From positions 558,001-622,000 of the forward strand of contig JAXLYE010000004.1 of assembly GCA_046351595.1 (NCBI GenBank): 64,000 bases of DNA, read 5' to 3'. Within the stretch, counting starts at the first letter, position 1, and every line of letters begins with the position of its first letter. This stretch comes from JAXLYE01 sp046351595 (GTDB lineage: Bacteria > Myxococcota_A > Polyangia > Palsa-1104 > JAEUJZ01). Of the stretch, positions 15,622-24,303 are shown piece after piece. A program made the translations under genes and the position numbers. Under the pieces are notes generated by a model, which did not search any database, was not told where the DNA came from, and saw only the letters and a program-made list of their open reading frames with translations.

Positions 15622-15686
15622 GGCGGGGCGCCGCGACAAACTGCGGGGTGCAGCGCCGGCCGGACGGGGTAGTATGCCCCCCCAGA

Positions 15687-18600
15687 ATGAGCACCGCGAC
15701 GACGATGAAGCCTCGACCCCGGTATGACCTGGCCGCCCGCTGCGGCGCCTTCCCCTTCCTGCGCGCGCTCGCCGAGCGGGTGCTGGTGTGTGACGGCGCC
15801 ATGGGCACGATGCTGCAGCGCGCGCACCTTGTCCCCGAGGACTTCCTGGGCCTGGACGGCTGCAACGAGATCCTGTGCGACTCGCGGCCCGACGTGGTCG
15901 CCGCCGTGCACCGCGCCTACTTCGAGGCCGGCGCCGACCTGGTCGAGACCAACACCTTCGGCAGCACGCCTCTGGTGCTGGCCGAGTACGGCCTCGCCGA
16001 CCGCGCCTATGAGCTGTCGAAGAAGGCCGCCGAGCTCGCGCGCAAGGAGGCCGACGCGCTGTCGACGCCGTCCTGGCCGCGCTTCGTCTCGGGGGCGGTG
16101 GGGCCGACGACCAAGCTGGTGTCGCTGCAGCACATAAGCTACGACGACCTGTTCGCCTCGTTCGTGACCCAGATCCGCGGCCTCATCGACGGCGGCTCGG
16201 ACGTCATCCAGATCGAGACGGCGCAGGACCTCCTGGGCGTAAAGTGCGCGGTGCTGGCGGCGCGGCGGGCCATGGAGATCTCGGGCCGCGAGCTGCCGAT
16301 CATCACGCAGGTGACCATCGAGACCACCGGCACCATGCTGGTCGGCACCGAGATCGCGGCGGCGCTGCCGGCGCTGGAGGCGCTGGACGTCGACGTCATC
16401 GGCCTGAACTGCGCCACCGGCCCGGATCTGATGCACGAGCACGTGCGCTACCTGGGCGAGAGCTCGGCGCGCTTCGTCAGCGTCCTGCCCAACGCCGGCC
16501 TGCCGCGCAACGTCGGCGGCGTCGCCACGTATGACCTCTTGCCGGAGATGCTGGCCGAGTTCCACGAGCGCTTCGTCAAGGACTACGGCGTGTCGCTGGT
16601 CGGCGGCTGCTGCGGCACCACGCCGGCCCACATCGCGGCGGTGCGCAAGCGGCTGGCCGGGGAGGGCGGCAGGCTGCCGCAGACGCGGTCGCGCCCGGGG
16701 ACCTCGCGCTTCGCGGGCCAGGCCAGCTCGTTATACCTGGCCAACTCGCTGTCGCAGGATCCGCCGCCGCTCATCATCGGCGAGCGCTCGAACGCCAACG
16801 GCTCGAAGAAGTTCCGCGAGCTGCTCTTGCGCGAGGACTTCGAGGGGCTGGTCGAGATCGGGCGCGAGCAGGTGGCCGAGGGCGCGCACCTGGTCGACGT
16901 CTGCGTCGCCTACGTCGGGCGCGACGAGGTGCGCGACATGCGCGAGGTGCTGCGCCGCTACAGCACGCAGATCACGCTGCCTCTGTGCATCGACAGCACG
17001 CAGCTCGACGTGCTCGAGGTGGCGCTCAAGCACCTGGGCGGGCGCGCGGTCATAAACTCCGTGAACCTGGAGGACGGCGAGGAGCGGGCGGACCGGATCT
17101 GCGCCCTGGCGCGCGAGTACGGCGCCGCGCTCATCGCGCTCACCATCGATGAAGAGGGCATGGCCAAGACCGGCGAGCGCAAGGTCGCGGTGGCCAGGCG
17201 GCTCTACGACATCGCGGTCGGTCGCTGGGGGCTGGCGCCGTCGGCGCTCCTGTTCGATCCGCTGACGTTCACGATCGCCTCGGGGGATGAGGACTCGCGC
17301 GACGCGGCGATCCAGACGCTCAACGGCATCCGCGGGATCAAAGAGGCGCTGCCCGGCGTCGGCACGCTGCTCGGCGTGTCCAACGTCAGCTTCGGCCTGA
17401 AGCCGTACGCGCGGCAGGTGCTGAACTCGGTGTTCCTGTCCGAGGCGATCCTGCATGGGCTGGATGCGGCGATCGTCAGCCCGGCCAAGATCCTGCCGCT
17501 GTCGAAGCTCTCGCCCGAGGAGGTGGACCTGGCGCGCGATCTCGTCTACGACCGCCGCCAGCCGGGCTATGACCCGCTGTTCAAGTTCATCGAGCGCTTC
17601 ACCAAGGAGGCGGGGGAGGGCGCGGGCGCGGCGAGTGATGCGGCGGCGGGCGCGTCGCTGCCCATCGAAGAGCGGCTGCAGCAGCGCATCATCGACGGCA
17701 AGAAGATCGGCATCGACAAGCTGCTGGAGGAGGCGCTAAACAGCGGCTATAAGCCCCTTGAGATCATCAACGGCGTGCTCCTCAAGGGCATGAAGACCGT
17801 CGGCGATCTGTTCGGCTCGGGGCAGATGCAGCTGCCGTTCGTGCTGCAGTCGGCCGAGACCATGAAGGCGGCGGTCGCGTACCTGGAGCCGTTCATGGAG
17901 AAGCTCGAGGGCAACGAGAAGGGCGTCATCGTGCTGGCGACGGTGAAGGGCGACGTGCACGACATCGGCAAGAACCTGGTCGACATCATCCTGTCGAACA
18001 ACGGCTACCGGGTCGTGAACCTTGGCATCAAGCAGCCGGCGGACACCATCCTGGAGGCGGCGGAGAAGAACAAGGCCGACGCCATCGGCCTGTCGGGCCT
18101 GTTGGTGAAGTCCACGGTGGTGATGAAGGAGAACCTGGAGCTCATGTCGAGCCGCGGCATCTCGATCCCGGTGCTGTGCGGCGGCGCGGCGCTGACCCGC
18201 GGCTACGTCGAGGGCGCGCTGACCGAGGCCTACCGCACCGGCGAGGTGTACTACGGGCTGGACGCCTTCACGGGGCTGAAGCTGATGGACGAGCTGTGCG
18301 GGCACGTGCCCAAGGATCAGCGGCTCCTGACCGGCCCCGGGCGCAAGCGGCTGGCGGGGCGCAGCGCGCGGGATCAGATCGGGCGGCGCGCCGAAGGCCA
18401 GAACGGGAACGGCGGCGGCAACGGGGGCGCGCCGTCGGCCGCTTCGCCGGTGGGCAGCGCGCTCGGACCGGCGATGACGCGGGCCGAGAAGGAAGAGGCG
18501 GCGCTGCAGCTGGCGTATACCTACGCGCCGTCCGACGTGCAGCCGGCCGAGCACATCCCGGCGCCGCCGTTCTGGGGCGCGCAGGTGCTCGCGGGCGCGG

Positions 18601-19400
18601 ACCTGAACCTGCGCGAGATCTTCGGCTACATCAACCGCCGCGTGCTGTTCCGCGGCCAGTGGCAGTACCGGCGCGGCCGGCGCTCGGAAGAAGAGTACCG
18701 CCACTTCATCACCGAGACCGTCGAGCCCAAGTTCTACAGGTGGTGCGAGCGCGCCATCGAGCGGCGGCACCTGAAGCCCAAGGCGCTGTACGGCTACTTC
18801 CCGTGCTACTCGCACGAGAACGATCTGGTGGTGCTATACCCGCCGGGGCACCCGCGCGCCTTCGAGGAGGCCGAGCGCTTCACCTTCCCGCGGCAGCCGC
18901 AGGGGCGGCGGCTGTGCATCTCGGACTTCTTCCGCAAGAAGGAGCTGGCCGAGGCGACGGGCACGGGGGCCGCGGGCCAGTACGACGTGCTCGGGGTGTC
19001 GCTGGTGACCATGGGCGAGACGCCGTCGCAGGTCGGGGCCGAGCTGTTCCAGAAGGCGCGCTACGACGACTACCTGCACTTCCACGGGCTGGCGGTCGAG
19101 GCCACCGAGGCGCTGGCGGAGCTCATCCACCGCCGCATGCGGCACGAGCTCGGCATCGCCCACGCGGACGCGCCGCTCATCGAGCAGCTGTTCAGCCAGG
19201 GCTACCAGGGCAGCCGCTACTCGTTCGGCTACCCCGCCTGCCCCAACCTCGAGGACCACGCGCAGCTGTTCCGGCTGATCCAGGCCGACCGCATCGGCAT
19301 CGCCCTGTCCGAGGAGTTCCAGCTCGTCCCCGAGCAGTCGACCTGCGCGATCATCGCCCACCACCCGGACGCGCGGTACTTCAGCATCACCAGCGTGTAG
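15687..19400 (+). CDS. metH: Cobalamin-dependent methionine synthase
   Basis: 1237 residues, close to the 1227 of the E. coli enzyme. It transfers the methyl group of 5-methyltetrahydrofolate to homocysteine through methylcobalamin. Four modules are in the usual order. The homocysteine domain (residues about 10-330) has zinc ligands in GLNCATGP and GGCCGTTPAH. The folate domain (about 350-640) has IIGERSNANGSKKFRELL. The B12 cap and Rossmann domain (about 660-890) has DVHDIG with the cobalt-binding His at residue 758. The AdoMet reactivation domain (about 935-1237) has QGYQGSRYSFGYPACPNLED. A Gly/Asn-rich linker (about residues 905-930) separates the last two. The start is the ATG at 15687; another in-frame ATG lies at 15705. 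The 43-bp tandem array precedes it. Confidence 0.97.
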   Translation: MSTATTMKPRPRYDLAARCGAFPFLRALAERVLVCDGAMGTMLQRAHLVPEDFLGLDGCNEILCDSRPDVVAAVHRAYFEAGADLVETNTFGSTPLVLAEYGLADRAYELSKKAAELARKEADALSTPSWPRFVSGAVGPTTKLVSLQHISYDDLFASFVTQIRGLIDGGSDVIQIETAQDLLGVKCAVLAARRAMEISGRELPIITQVTIETTGTMLVGTEIAAALPALEALDVDVIGLNCATGPDLMHEHVRYLGESSARFVSVLPNAGLPRNVGGVATYDLLPEMLAEFHERFVKDYGVSLVGGCCGTTPAHIAAVRKRLAGEGGRLPQTRSRPGTSRFAGQASSLYLANSLSQDPPPLIIGERSNANGSKKFRELLLREDFEGLVEIGREQVAEGAHLVDVCVAYVGRDEVRDMREVLRRYSTQITLPLCIDSTQLDVLEVALKHLGGRAVINSVNLEDGEERADRICALAREYGAALIALTIDEEGMAKTGERKVAVARRLYDIAVGRWGLAPSALLFDPLTFTIASGDEDSRDAAIQTLNGIRGIKEALPGVGTLLGVSNVSFGLKPYARQVLNSVFLSEAILHGLDAAIVSPAKILPLSKLSPEEVDLARDLVYDRRQPGYDPLFKFIERFTKEAGEGAGAASDAAAGASLPIEERLQQRIIDGKKIGIDKLLEEALNSGYKPLEIINGVLLKGMKTVGDLFGSGQMQLPFVLQSAETMKAAVAYLEPFMEKLEGNEKGVIVLATVKGDVHDIGKNLVDIILSNNGYRVVNLGIKQPADTILEAAEKNKADAIGLSGLLVKSTVVMKENLELMSSRGISIPVLCGGAALTRGYVEGALTEAYRTGEVYYGLDAFTGLKLMDELCGHVPKDQRLLTGPGRKRLAGRSARDQIGRRAEGQNGNGGGNGGAPSAASPVGSALGPAMTRAEKEEAALQLAYTYAPSDVQPAEHIPAPPFWGAQVLAGADLNLREIFGYINRRVLFRGQWQYRRGRRSEEEYRHFITETVEPKFYRWCERAIERRHLKPKALYGYFPCYSHENDLVVLYPPGHPRAFEEAERFTFPRQPQGRRLCISDFFRKKELAEATGTGAAGQYDVLGVSLVTMGETPSQVGAELFQKARYDDYLHFHGLAVEATEALAELIHRRMRHELGIAHADAPLIEQLFSQGYQGSRYSFGYPACPNLEDHAQLFRLIQADRIGIALSEEFQLVPEQSTCAIIAHHPDARYFSITSV

Positions 19401-19418
19401 CCGGGCGGCGCGGGCGCG

Positions 19419-20114
19419 CTACGGCGGCGGTGCGAACATCTGGGACACGGCCTGCTGCAGCGCGTCCCACTTCGCGGTGATCACCGGCTGCTGCGCGCGC
19501 GCGGCCAAGAGGTCCTTGCCGTAGGCGAACAGCGGCTTCACGAGCTTCTTCTTGTCCGGCGGCCGGCTGACGAAGCTGGCGCGCAGCCGGATCGGCAGGG
19601 ACGGGTCCGCGGAGAGCTCGAACGCGGCGTCGGTAAAGGCGCCATAGGCCTTCACGAAGTCCTCGGGCAGAAAGTCGCGGTACGAGCTCATGATCGAGTC
19701 GCTGTGCCGCTTGCGCAGCAGGATCTCCTGGGGACCGAGCTCGGCGCACTCGGGCAGGGCGAGCACGTAGCAGCGGATGTCCTGCAGATCCGGCGCGAGC
19801 TGATCCCAGATCCACAGCCGCTTGCCGTGCCGCGCCTGCTGCTGCACCAGCCGCTGGCGCTGCTGCTCCTCCTCGGTGCGCTGGCGCTGCGCCTGCTCCA
19901 TCTCGCGCGAGGACTTGCTCTGGATCTGCGACAGCAGGCCCTGCTGCGCCTTGTCGAACTTCCCGGACACGACGGTGGTCAAGGCGCCCATGCAGACCGA
20001 GGGGACCAGGGTCTGGATGGCGAGCTTCGCGAGCTCGGGCGCGTTCCAGGCGCTGGGCCTGCCGAGGGCCGCCGGCAGCCCCGCCTTCTCGAGTTCCTCT
20101 GCAAGCTTGTCCAT
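19419..20114 (-). CDS. Hypothetical cytoplasmic protein with Gln/Glu-rich coiled coil
   Basis: 231 residues, convergent with metH (19-bp gap). The N-terminal 60 residues are moderately hydrophobic helices (LAKLAIQTLVPSVCMGALTT). Residues about 65-95 form a very polar, Gln/Arg/Glu-rich coiled coil (REMEQAQRQRTEEEQQRQR). The C-terminal half is mixed helix and strand with no motif I recognise. No signal peptide is seen. Codon use matches the neighbours, which supports a real gene. Confidence 0.5.
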   Translation of the reverse strand: MDKLAEELEKAGLPAALGRPSAWNAPELAKLAIQTLVPSVCMGALTTVVSGKFDKAQQGLLSQIQSKSSREMEQAQRQRTEEEQQRQRLVQQQARHGKRLWIWDQLAPDLQDIRCYVLALPECAELGPQEILLRKRHSDSIMSSYRDFLPEDFVKAYGAFTDAAFELSADPSLPIRLRASFVSRPPDKKKLVKPLFAYGKDLLAARAQQPVITAKWDALQQAVSQMFAPPP

Positions 20115-20490
20115 GCTGCGCCCCCCCGCAGTGATCGAGCTCTCATCTTACCTTGCGGCATCGGGCTCGTGTGCCGGTCGTGGTTGCGCGCGCGCTCGGG
20201 AGCCGCGCCGGGTTCCGCCAGCGGTCCGCACGCCTCCCGCGCGCGGCTTGGGAACCGTCGCTGCCGCCCGGCCGCGACCGTACGGTCTGTACGCCGTGCG
20301 CCGGCGATGGTCAGGACGTGGCCATGGCCTGCTCACTTTTGGGCACGACAGAACCTTTCCGCGGGCCGTGCCTCCGCCGTACCCTGATCGCATGCAACCA
20401 GCCGGTCGCTGCGCGACCTTGAGCCAGGGCCCGGGGCGGCGTGCTGCTGCCGCCGGGCCGGGTTGCCGGTCCCCTGTCCGGAGGCGTCCC
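20115..20490. other. 376-bp intergenic region
   Basis: Divergent gap between the coiled-coil gene and the CHRD gene. It holds a perfect 12-bp palindrome at 20276-20287 and a less GC-rich patch near 20335-20355, but no convincing reading frame or promoter. Confidence 0.5.
20276..20287. promoter_or_regulatory. Perfect 12-bp palindrome, possible operator
   Basis: GACCGTACGGTC is fully self-complementary and lies about 200 bp upstream of the CHRD gene and 160 bp upstream of the divergent gene. It could bind a dimeric regulator; chance occurrence in GC-rich DNA is not excluded. Confidence 0.25.
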
Positions 20491-21264
20491 ATGCGTGCCT
20501 ATCGAGGTCCCGTCCTGTGCGCCGCGCTGCTGTGCGGCTTGTGCCCTGAAGCCAAGCACCCTGCCTCGAGCGCGGCCGAGGTGTCGCGCCGTGCGTCGCC
20601 GAGCCTGTCGCTGATCGCGTCGGCGTACGCGGCGCCCCCGGCGGCGCAGGCCGCCACGCCGGCCCTGGACCCGGCGCGCGGCCAGGAGGTCGGCATGGTC
20701 TTCGAGGCCTACCTGAGCCCGCACCAGGAGCCCGACGAGGAGGAGAACACGCCCGCGACCACGCCGGCGCAGTTCAAGTCGACCACGCCGTCGATGAGCC
20801 GGGCCGCGCGCGAGGCCGCCGGCCACCGCGGCCACGGCAAGATCCGCTTCAGCAAGGACCTGAGCCGCGCCTTCATCGACGTCCGCGTCGACGGCGTCAA
20901 GCCCGCCACCATCAACATGTTCCACATCCACTGCGGCAAGCCCGGCATCCTCGGGCCGATCCTGCTCGACTTCGCTCAGGTCACCGACCTGCAGAAGGAG
21001 CTCGCCGACGGCGTGCTCACCGTCGAGGTCCGCAACGAGCACCTGGTCAAGACGAGCCAGCACGCCCACGGCGTGGTCGGCGCCTTCACCGCCGGCTGCG
21101 TCATCAACAGCCCATCGCTCGGCAGCGCCAAGCCGTCCAAGGTTTCGACCGTCGCCGGCATGGCCCAGATCGCGCTGGAGGGGGAGCTCTACTTCAACCT
21201 CCACACGACCGGACAGACGTACTTCGGCGAGATGCGCGGGCAGATCCACCCGGCCGAGAAGTAA
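20491..21264 (+). CDS. Exported CHRD-domain protein
   Basis: 257 residues from the ATG at 20491, with a GGAGG site 6 bases upstream. The N-terminus is signal-like with a Cys-containing hydrophobic stretch (VLCAALLCGLC), possibly a lipobox, followed by an Ala/Pro-rich linker. Residues about 70-250 match the CHRD family (PF07452, found in chordin and in bacterial surface proteins): FEAYLSPHQEP, the hallmark NMFHIHCGKPGILGPILLDF, and the closing FNLHTTGQTYFGEMRGQI. The function in bacteria is unknown. The HIHCG motif has been suggested to be structural or metal-binding; that is inference. Confidence 0.75.
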   Translation: MRAYRGPVLCAALLCGLCPEAKHPASSAAEVSRRASPSLSLIASAYAAPPAAQAATPALDPARGQEVGMVFEAYLSPHQEPDEEENTPATTPAQFKSTTPSMSRAAREAAGHRGHGKIRFSKDLSRAFIDVRVDGVKPATINMFHIHCGKPGILGPILLDFAQVTDLQKELADGVLTVEVRNEHLVKTSQHAHGVVGAFTAGCVINSPSLGSAKPSKVSTVAGMAQIALEGELYFNLHTTGQTYFGEMRGQIHPAEK

Positions 21265-21364
21265 CTGGCGCACCGGGCGCTGTCCGGTGTCTGCCCAGGC
21301 CGCGCTCTGTCTCGCGACCCAGCCGCTGCTCGCGCTGCGCTGCCAGGTCGCATACGATGACAGG

Positions 21365-21817
21365 GTGAGGACGAGGGCTGCCGCAGCGCTTGTGCTGCTG
21401 TTCCTGGGCGCACCCGCGGCGCCACGTGCCGAGCCCCGTGCGCCGCAGCGAGGGCTGTATGGGATGTGCGTGGTCTTTGTCGGCATGACGTTCCGCATGC
21501 CGACCGCGGTCGAGCGCGGCAGGAAGGCCGCCGTGGCCCGGCGCTGGCCCGAGGCCGCCGAGGCCTACGTCGAGGCCGCCCTTGCCTACCAGGAGATGAC
21601 CAGCGCCACCGAGGCCGAGCTGCTCGCGGACAACCGCCTCATCCTGTACGCAAACGCGGCCCTGGCCTGGCTCAACCACGGCAGCGTCGAGGCGGCGCGA
21701 ACCGTGCTGCTGGACGCTGCGCGACGCGACCCGGGGCTCGCGGCGCAGCTCCGCGAGTCGGCAGAGAGGCTGCCGCACCCTCCGCGCTGCGGACGCAGGC
21801 CCAAGCGCGAGCCGTAG
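21365..21817 (+). CDS. Small exported TPR-like protein
   Basis: 150 residues from a GTG at 21365, chosen because it begins a short signal peptide (VRTRAAAALVLLFLGAPAAPRAEP); an ATG at 21287 would add 26 residues in front of it. The mature part holds paired helices with TPR character: RRWPEAAEAYVEAALAYQEM, then LILYANAALAWLNHGSVEAA and RTVLLDAARRDPGLAAQL. Two tetratricopeptide-like units would make a small periplasmic scaffold. It lies 100 bp after the CHRD gene on the same strand and may be co-transcribed. No specific family is recognised. Confidence 0.5.
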   Translation: MRTRAAAALVLLFLGAPAAPRAEPRAPQRGLYGMCVVFVGMTFRMPTAVERGRKAAVARRWPEAAEAYVEAALAYQEMTSATEAELLADNRLILYANAALAWLNHGSVEAARTVLLDAARRDPGLAAQLRESAERLPHPPRCGRRPKREP

Positions 21818-21913
21818 CCTCCTGCCGCGGGGAACACGGCGCAGAAGGGGAGCGTCTTCACCTTGCTGAGCGTCGCCGGTGGCCTGCCGCGCAGGCGGGC
21901 CCGGTCTCTTCGC

Positions 21914-23293
21914 TCAAGGACAAGGCAGATAGGCCGCCGTCCGGATGTTCGCCTTCACGTACAGCCGCAGGTACGCGTCGTGCGCGAAGATGCCGCTGAC
22001 TTCGACGCGGCCGACGTCGGCGCGGACGCAGCCTTCGGGGCCGTTGTTGACCTTCTGCTTGACCGTGGTGTCGTTGGCCAGCTTCTGGCGGACCGACTGC
22101 AGGCGGGCGCCGATGTCCAGGCGCAGCGCCTCGCGGATCTTGCGCCGCATCTTGTCGCCGTCGATCGTGGCCTTGAGCTTGAGCAGCGCGTTCTTGGTCT
22201 CGATGGTCGGCTCGAGGTCCGGGATCTCGATGTGGTTGTCGTTTACCTGCGGGTGACCGTGCATGTAAAGGTCCCCGGCGATGCTGAGCGTCAGGCCCTT
22301 CTTGACGAAGCCGTTGAGGTGGACCTTGGTGACGACCTCGCCGCCCGAGGCGTAGATCTCGGGCTTCTCGAGGTAGAGGTCCGGCATGTCCGGATCGAAG
22401 AACAGCTTGCCGTTGGTGAAGGCCTGGCTCATGGCCTTCTGCAGCTCCTCGTAGGTCGCGGCGATCGGGACGATGACGTCCGAGGCGCCGGTGGGCACGC
22501 TGGCGACGTTGTGCAGCGGCGGCAGGCTCTGCGCGCCGACGGCGGCGCCGATCTCGTTGGTGCAGGGCAGGGTGACGGACGGCGCGACCTGCACGGACAG
22601 ATCCTTCTCGAGGCCGCCGGCGATGACGAGCGGGCCGGCCTCGATCGACTGCAGCCCGAGGCGGAAGCAGCCCTTGGCCGTGCCGACGGGGAAGCTGACC
22701 GGCTGCGCCAGCTTCAGGTAGCTCGCCTGCAGCACCGGCCGCAGGTCGATGCGCAGCTCGCGCAGCTTGGTCTCGACCTGATCCTTCAGGCTCGAGAGCA
22801 CACCGGCCGACCACTCGGCGGCGCGCAGCAGGCGGTCGTCGGAGCTGATCTGCACCGTCGGCGCCTGCAGGAGCGCCACGTAGTCCGAGGCCAGGGCCGG
22901 CTGCGCCTCGGCGTACAAGTTGATGGTAAAGGTCGGCGAGGCGCCGGGCAGCTGCGCCTCGGCCTGGATCGTCGCCTTGATGCCGAGCGAGCCGCCGGCG
23001 TTGTTGAAGCGCAGCTCCGCGGGCGTGCGCTTCCAGACCAGCTTGCGCTGACCGAGGAACGAGAACGGAACCTCGCCCCCGGCCGGCACCGTCGCCTCGA
23101 TGAGCTGCTTGATGCCGCTCTCGGTGAGGCTCAGGTGCATGTTGATGCGCGAGGTCGGCGGGTCCGCGAGCGCGGGCCCGGGCAGCTGCGCCGGACGCGG
23201 CGGATAGAGCGCTTCGGTGCAGGCGGCGGAGTACAGGGCAGAGAGGCTGGCGAGGACGAGCGAGGAGCGAATCAGCGTGCGGCGCACGTTCAT
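21914..23293 (-). CDS. DUF4403 family lipoprotein
   Basis: 459 residues. The signal LVLASLSALYSAAC ends in a lipobox. The mature protein matches DUF4403 (PF14356), a large mainly beta-stranded, probably lipid-carrier-like fold. It begins with SRINMHLSLTESGIKQLIE and has a repeated architecture, with LRPVLQASYLKLAQPVSFPV in the middle and LEPTIETKNALLKLKATID near the end. It would sit in the inner leaflet of the outer membrane or in the periplasm. The biological role is unknown; the family is often encoded singly, as here. Confidence 0.7.
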   Translation of the reverse strand: MNVRRTLIRSSLVLASLSALYSAACTEALYPPRPAQLPGPALADPPTSRINMHLSLTESGIKQLIEATVPAGGEVPFSFLGQRKLVWKRTPAELRFNNAGGSLGIKATIQAEAQLPGASPTFTINLYAEAQPALASDYVALLQAPTVQISSDDRLLRAAEWSAGVLSSLKDQVETKLRELRIDLRPVLQASYLKLAQPVSFPVGTAKGCFRLGLQSIEAGPLVIAGGLEKDLSVQVAPSVTLPCTNEIGAAVGAQSLPPLHNVASVPTGASDVIVPIAATYEELQKAMSQAFTNGKLFFDPDMPDLYLEKPEIYASGGEVVTKVHLNGFVKKGLTLSIAGDLYMHGHPQVNDNHIEIPDLEPTIETKNALLKLKATIDGDKMRRKIREALRLDIGARLQSVRQKLANDTTVKQKVNNGPEGCVRADVGRVEVSGIFAHDAYLRLYVKANIRTAAYLPCP

Positions 23294-23415
23294 GAGCGCG
23301 ATGGTACCACTGCCGGGCTATCGCGCTAAGCAGGCCGCGACCCCGAGGCGCAGACGCCGCAGCGCGCAGCCACTTGCAGCGAACCGGACCGTTTTTGGGC
23401 GGGCTCGGGACGGCC

Positions 23416-24246
23416 CTAGGCCGGGCCCTGCGGCGGGCGGGTCACGAACGGCTCGACCAGCGACAGCGTCAGCTCGCGCAGCCGGCAGCGCGCCGCGTCG
23501 TCGTAGGCCTGGGGCAGGGCGCGGGCCTCGCGGTCTTCGTCGAAGTAGCGGCCGCTCGTGCCGGCGAGCGCGCGCTCGATGGCGACAAGCGTCGTCTCGC
23601 CGCCGCGCCGCGCCGGTCCGCGCGGGCTGAGGCCGGCGTCGCGCACCATGCCGGTGTCGAGCAGCGTGCCCGGGTGCAGCGCCACGCAGCCCAGCCCGGG
23701 CAGGGCCGCGGCGAGATCCAGCGTCCACAGGATCAGCGCCAGCTTGCTGCGGCGGTAGGCGCTGACGCCGTCGTAGCGGCGCTCGCACAACAGGTCGTCG
23801 AAGTCGAGCGCCTCCTGGCCGATGGACGACAGGTTGACCACGGCGCGCCGCGGCAGGCCGCGCTGCAACAGCTCGTGGGTCAGCACGAACGGCGCCAGGT
23901 AGTTCACCGCCAGGCGCAGCTCCATGCCGTCGCTGCTGACCTCACGGTGCGTGCGGTCGTGGCCGAAGCCGACGCCGGCGTTGTTGACCAGGACGTCGAG
24001 GTCGCCGCGCTCGGCCACCTCCTTCGCCAGGCGCGCGGCCTGCGCGAGCGAGGCGAGGTCCGCGACAAGACCCTCGGCGCGGCCGCCGGCGCGCTGCAGC
24101 TCGGCGACGGTGGCCTCGACCCGCGCGGCGTCACGGCCGTGCAAGAGCACCACGGCCCCGCGCTCGCACAGCAGCCCGGCGGTCACCCGTCCGATGCCCG
24201 AGGTTGCTCCGGTGACAAGGACACGCAGATCACGGATTGAGTGCAC
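23416..24246 (-). CDS. Short-chain dehydrogenase/reductase, retinol-dehydrogenase-like
   Basis: 276 residues from a GTG start. A classical SDR: nucleotide motif TGATSGIG at residues 12-19, VNNAGVGFGHD for the NNAG element, catalytic Ser in NLSSIGQEALDF, and YRRSK as YxxxK. The segment between the Ser and the Tyr (DDLLCERRYDGVSAYRRSK) and the C-terminal DREARALP region resemble the retinol dehydrogenase/WW-domain oxidoreductase branch, which uses NADP(H) on lipophilic alcohols or ketones. No signal peptide. The substrate is unknown. Confidence 0.8.
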   Translation of the reverse strand: MHSIRDLRVLVTGATSGIGRVTAGLLCERGAVVLLHGRDAARVEATVAELQRAGGRAEGLVADLASLAQAARLAKEVAERGDLDVLVNNAGVGFGHDRTHREVSSDGMELRLAVNYLAPFVLTHELLQRGLPRRAVVNLSSIGQEALDFDDLLCERRYDGVSAYRRSKLALILWTLDLAAALPGLGCVALHPGTLLDTGMVRDAGLSPRGPARRGGETTLVAIERALAGTSGRYFDEDREARALPQAYDDAARCRLRELTLSLVEPFVTRPPQGPA

Positions 24247-24303
24247 GCAGAGAGTATAGGCACCGCGAGCGACAGGGCCCGCCGCGGCCGTCGAGCGGGC
24301 CGT

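Noticed and set aside
15081..15686. N-terminal extension of MetH through the tandem array
   Set aside because: The frame is open, but the 43-bp period shifts the reading frame in every unit, and MetH homology begins right after the ATG at 15687.
15051..15686. Cobalamin riboswitch in front of metH
   Set aside because: The conserved B12-box and core helices could not be found; only the 43-bp repeats are present.
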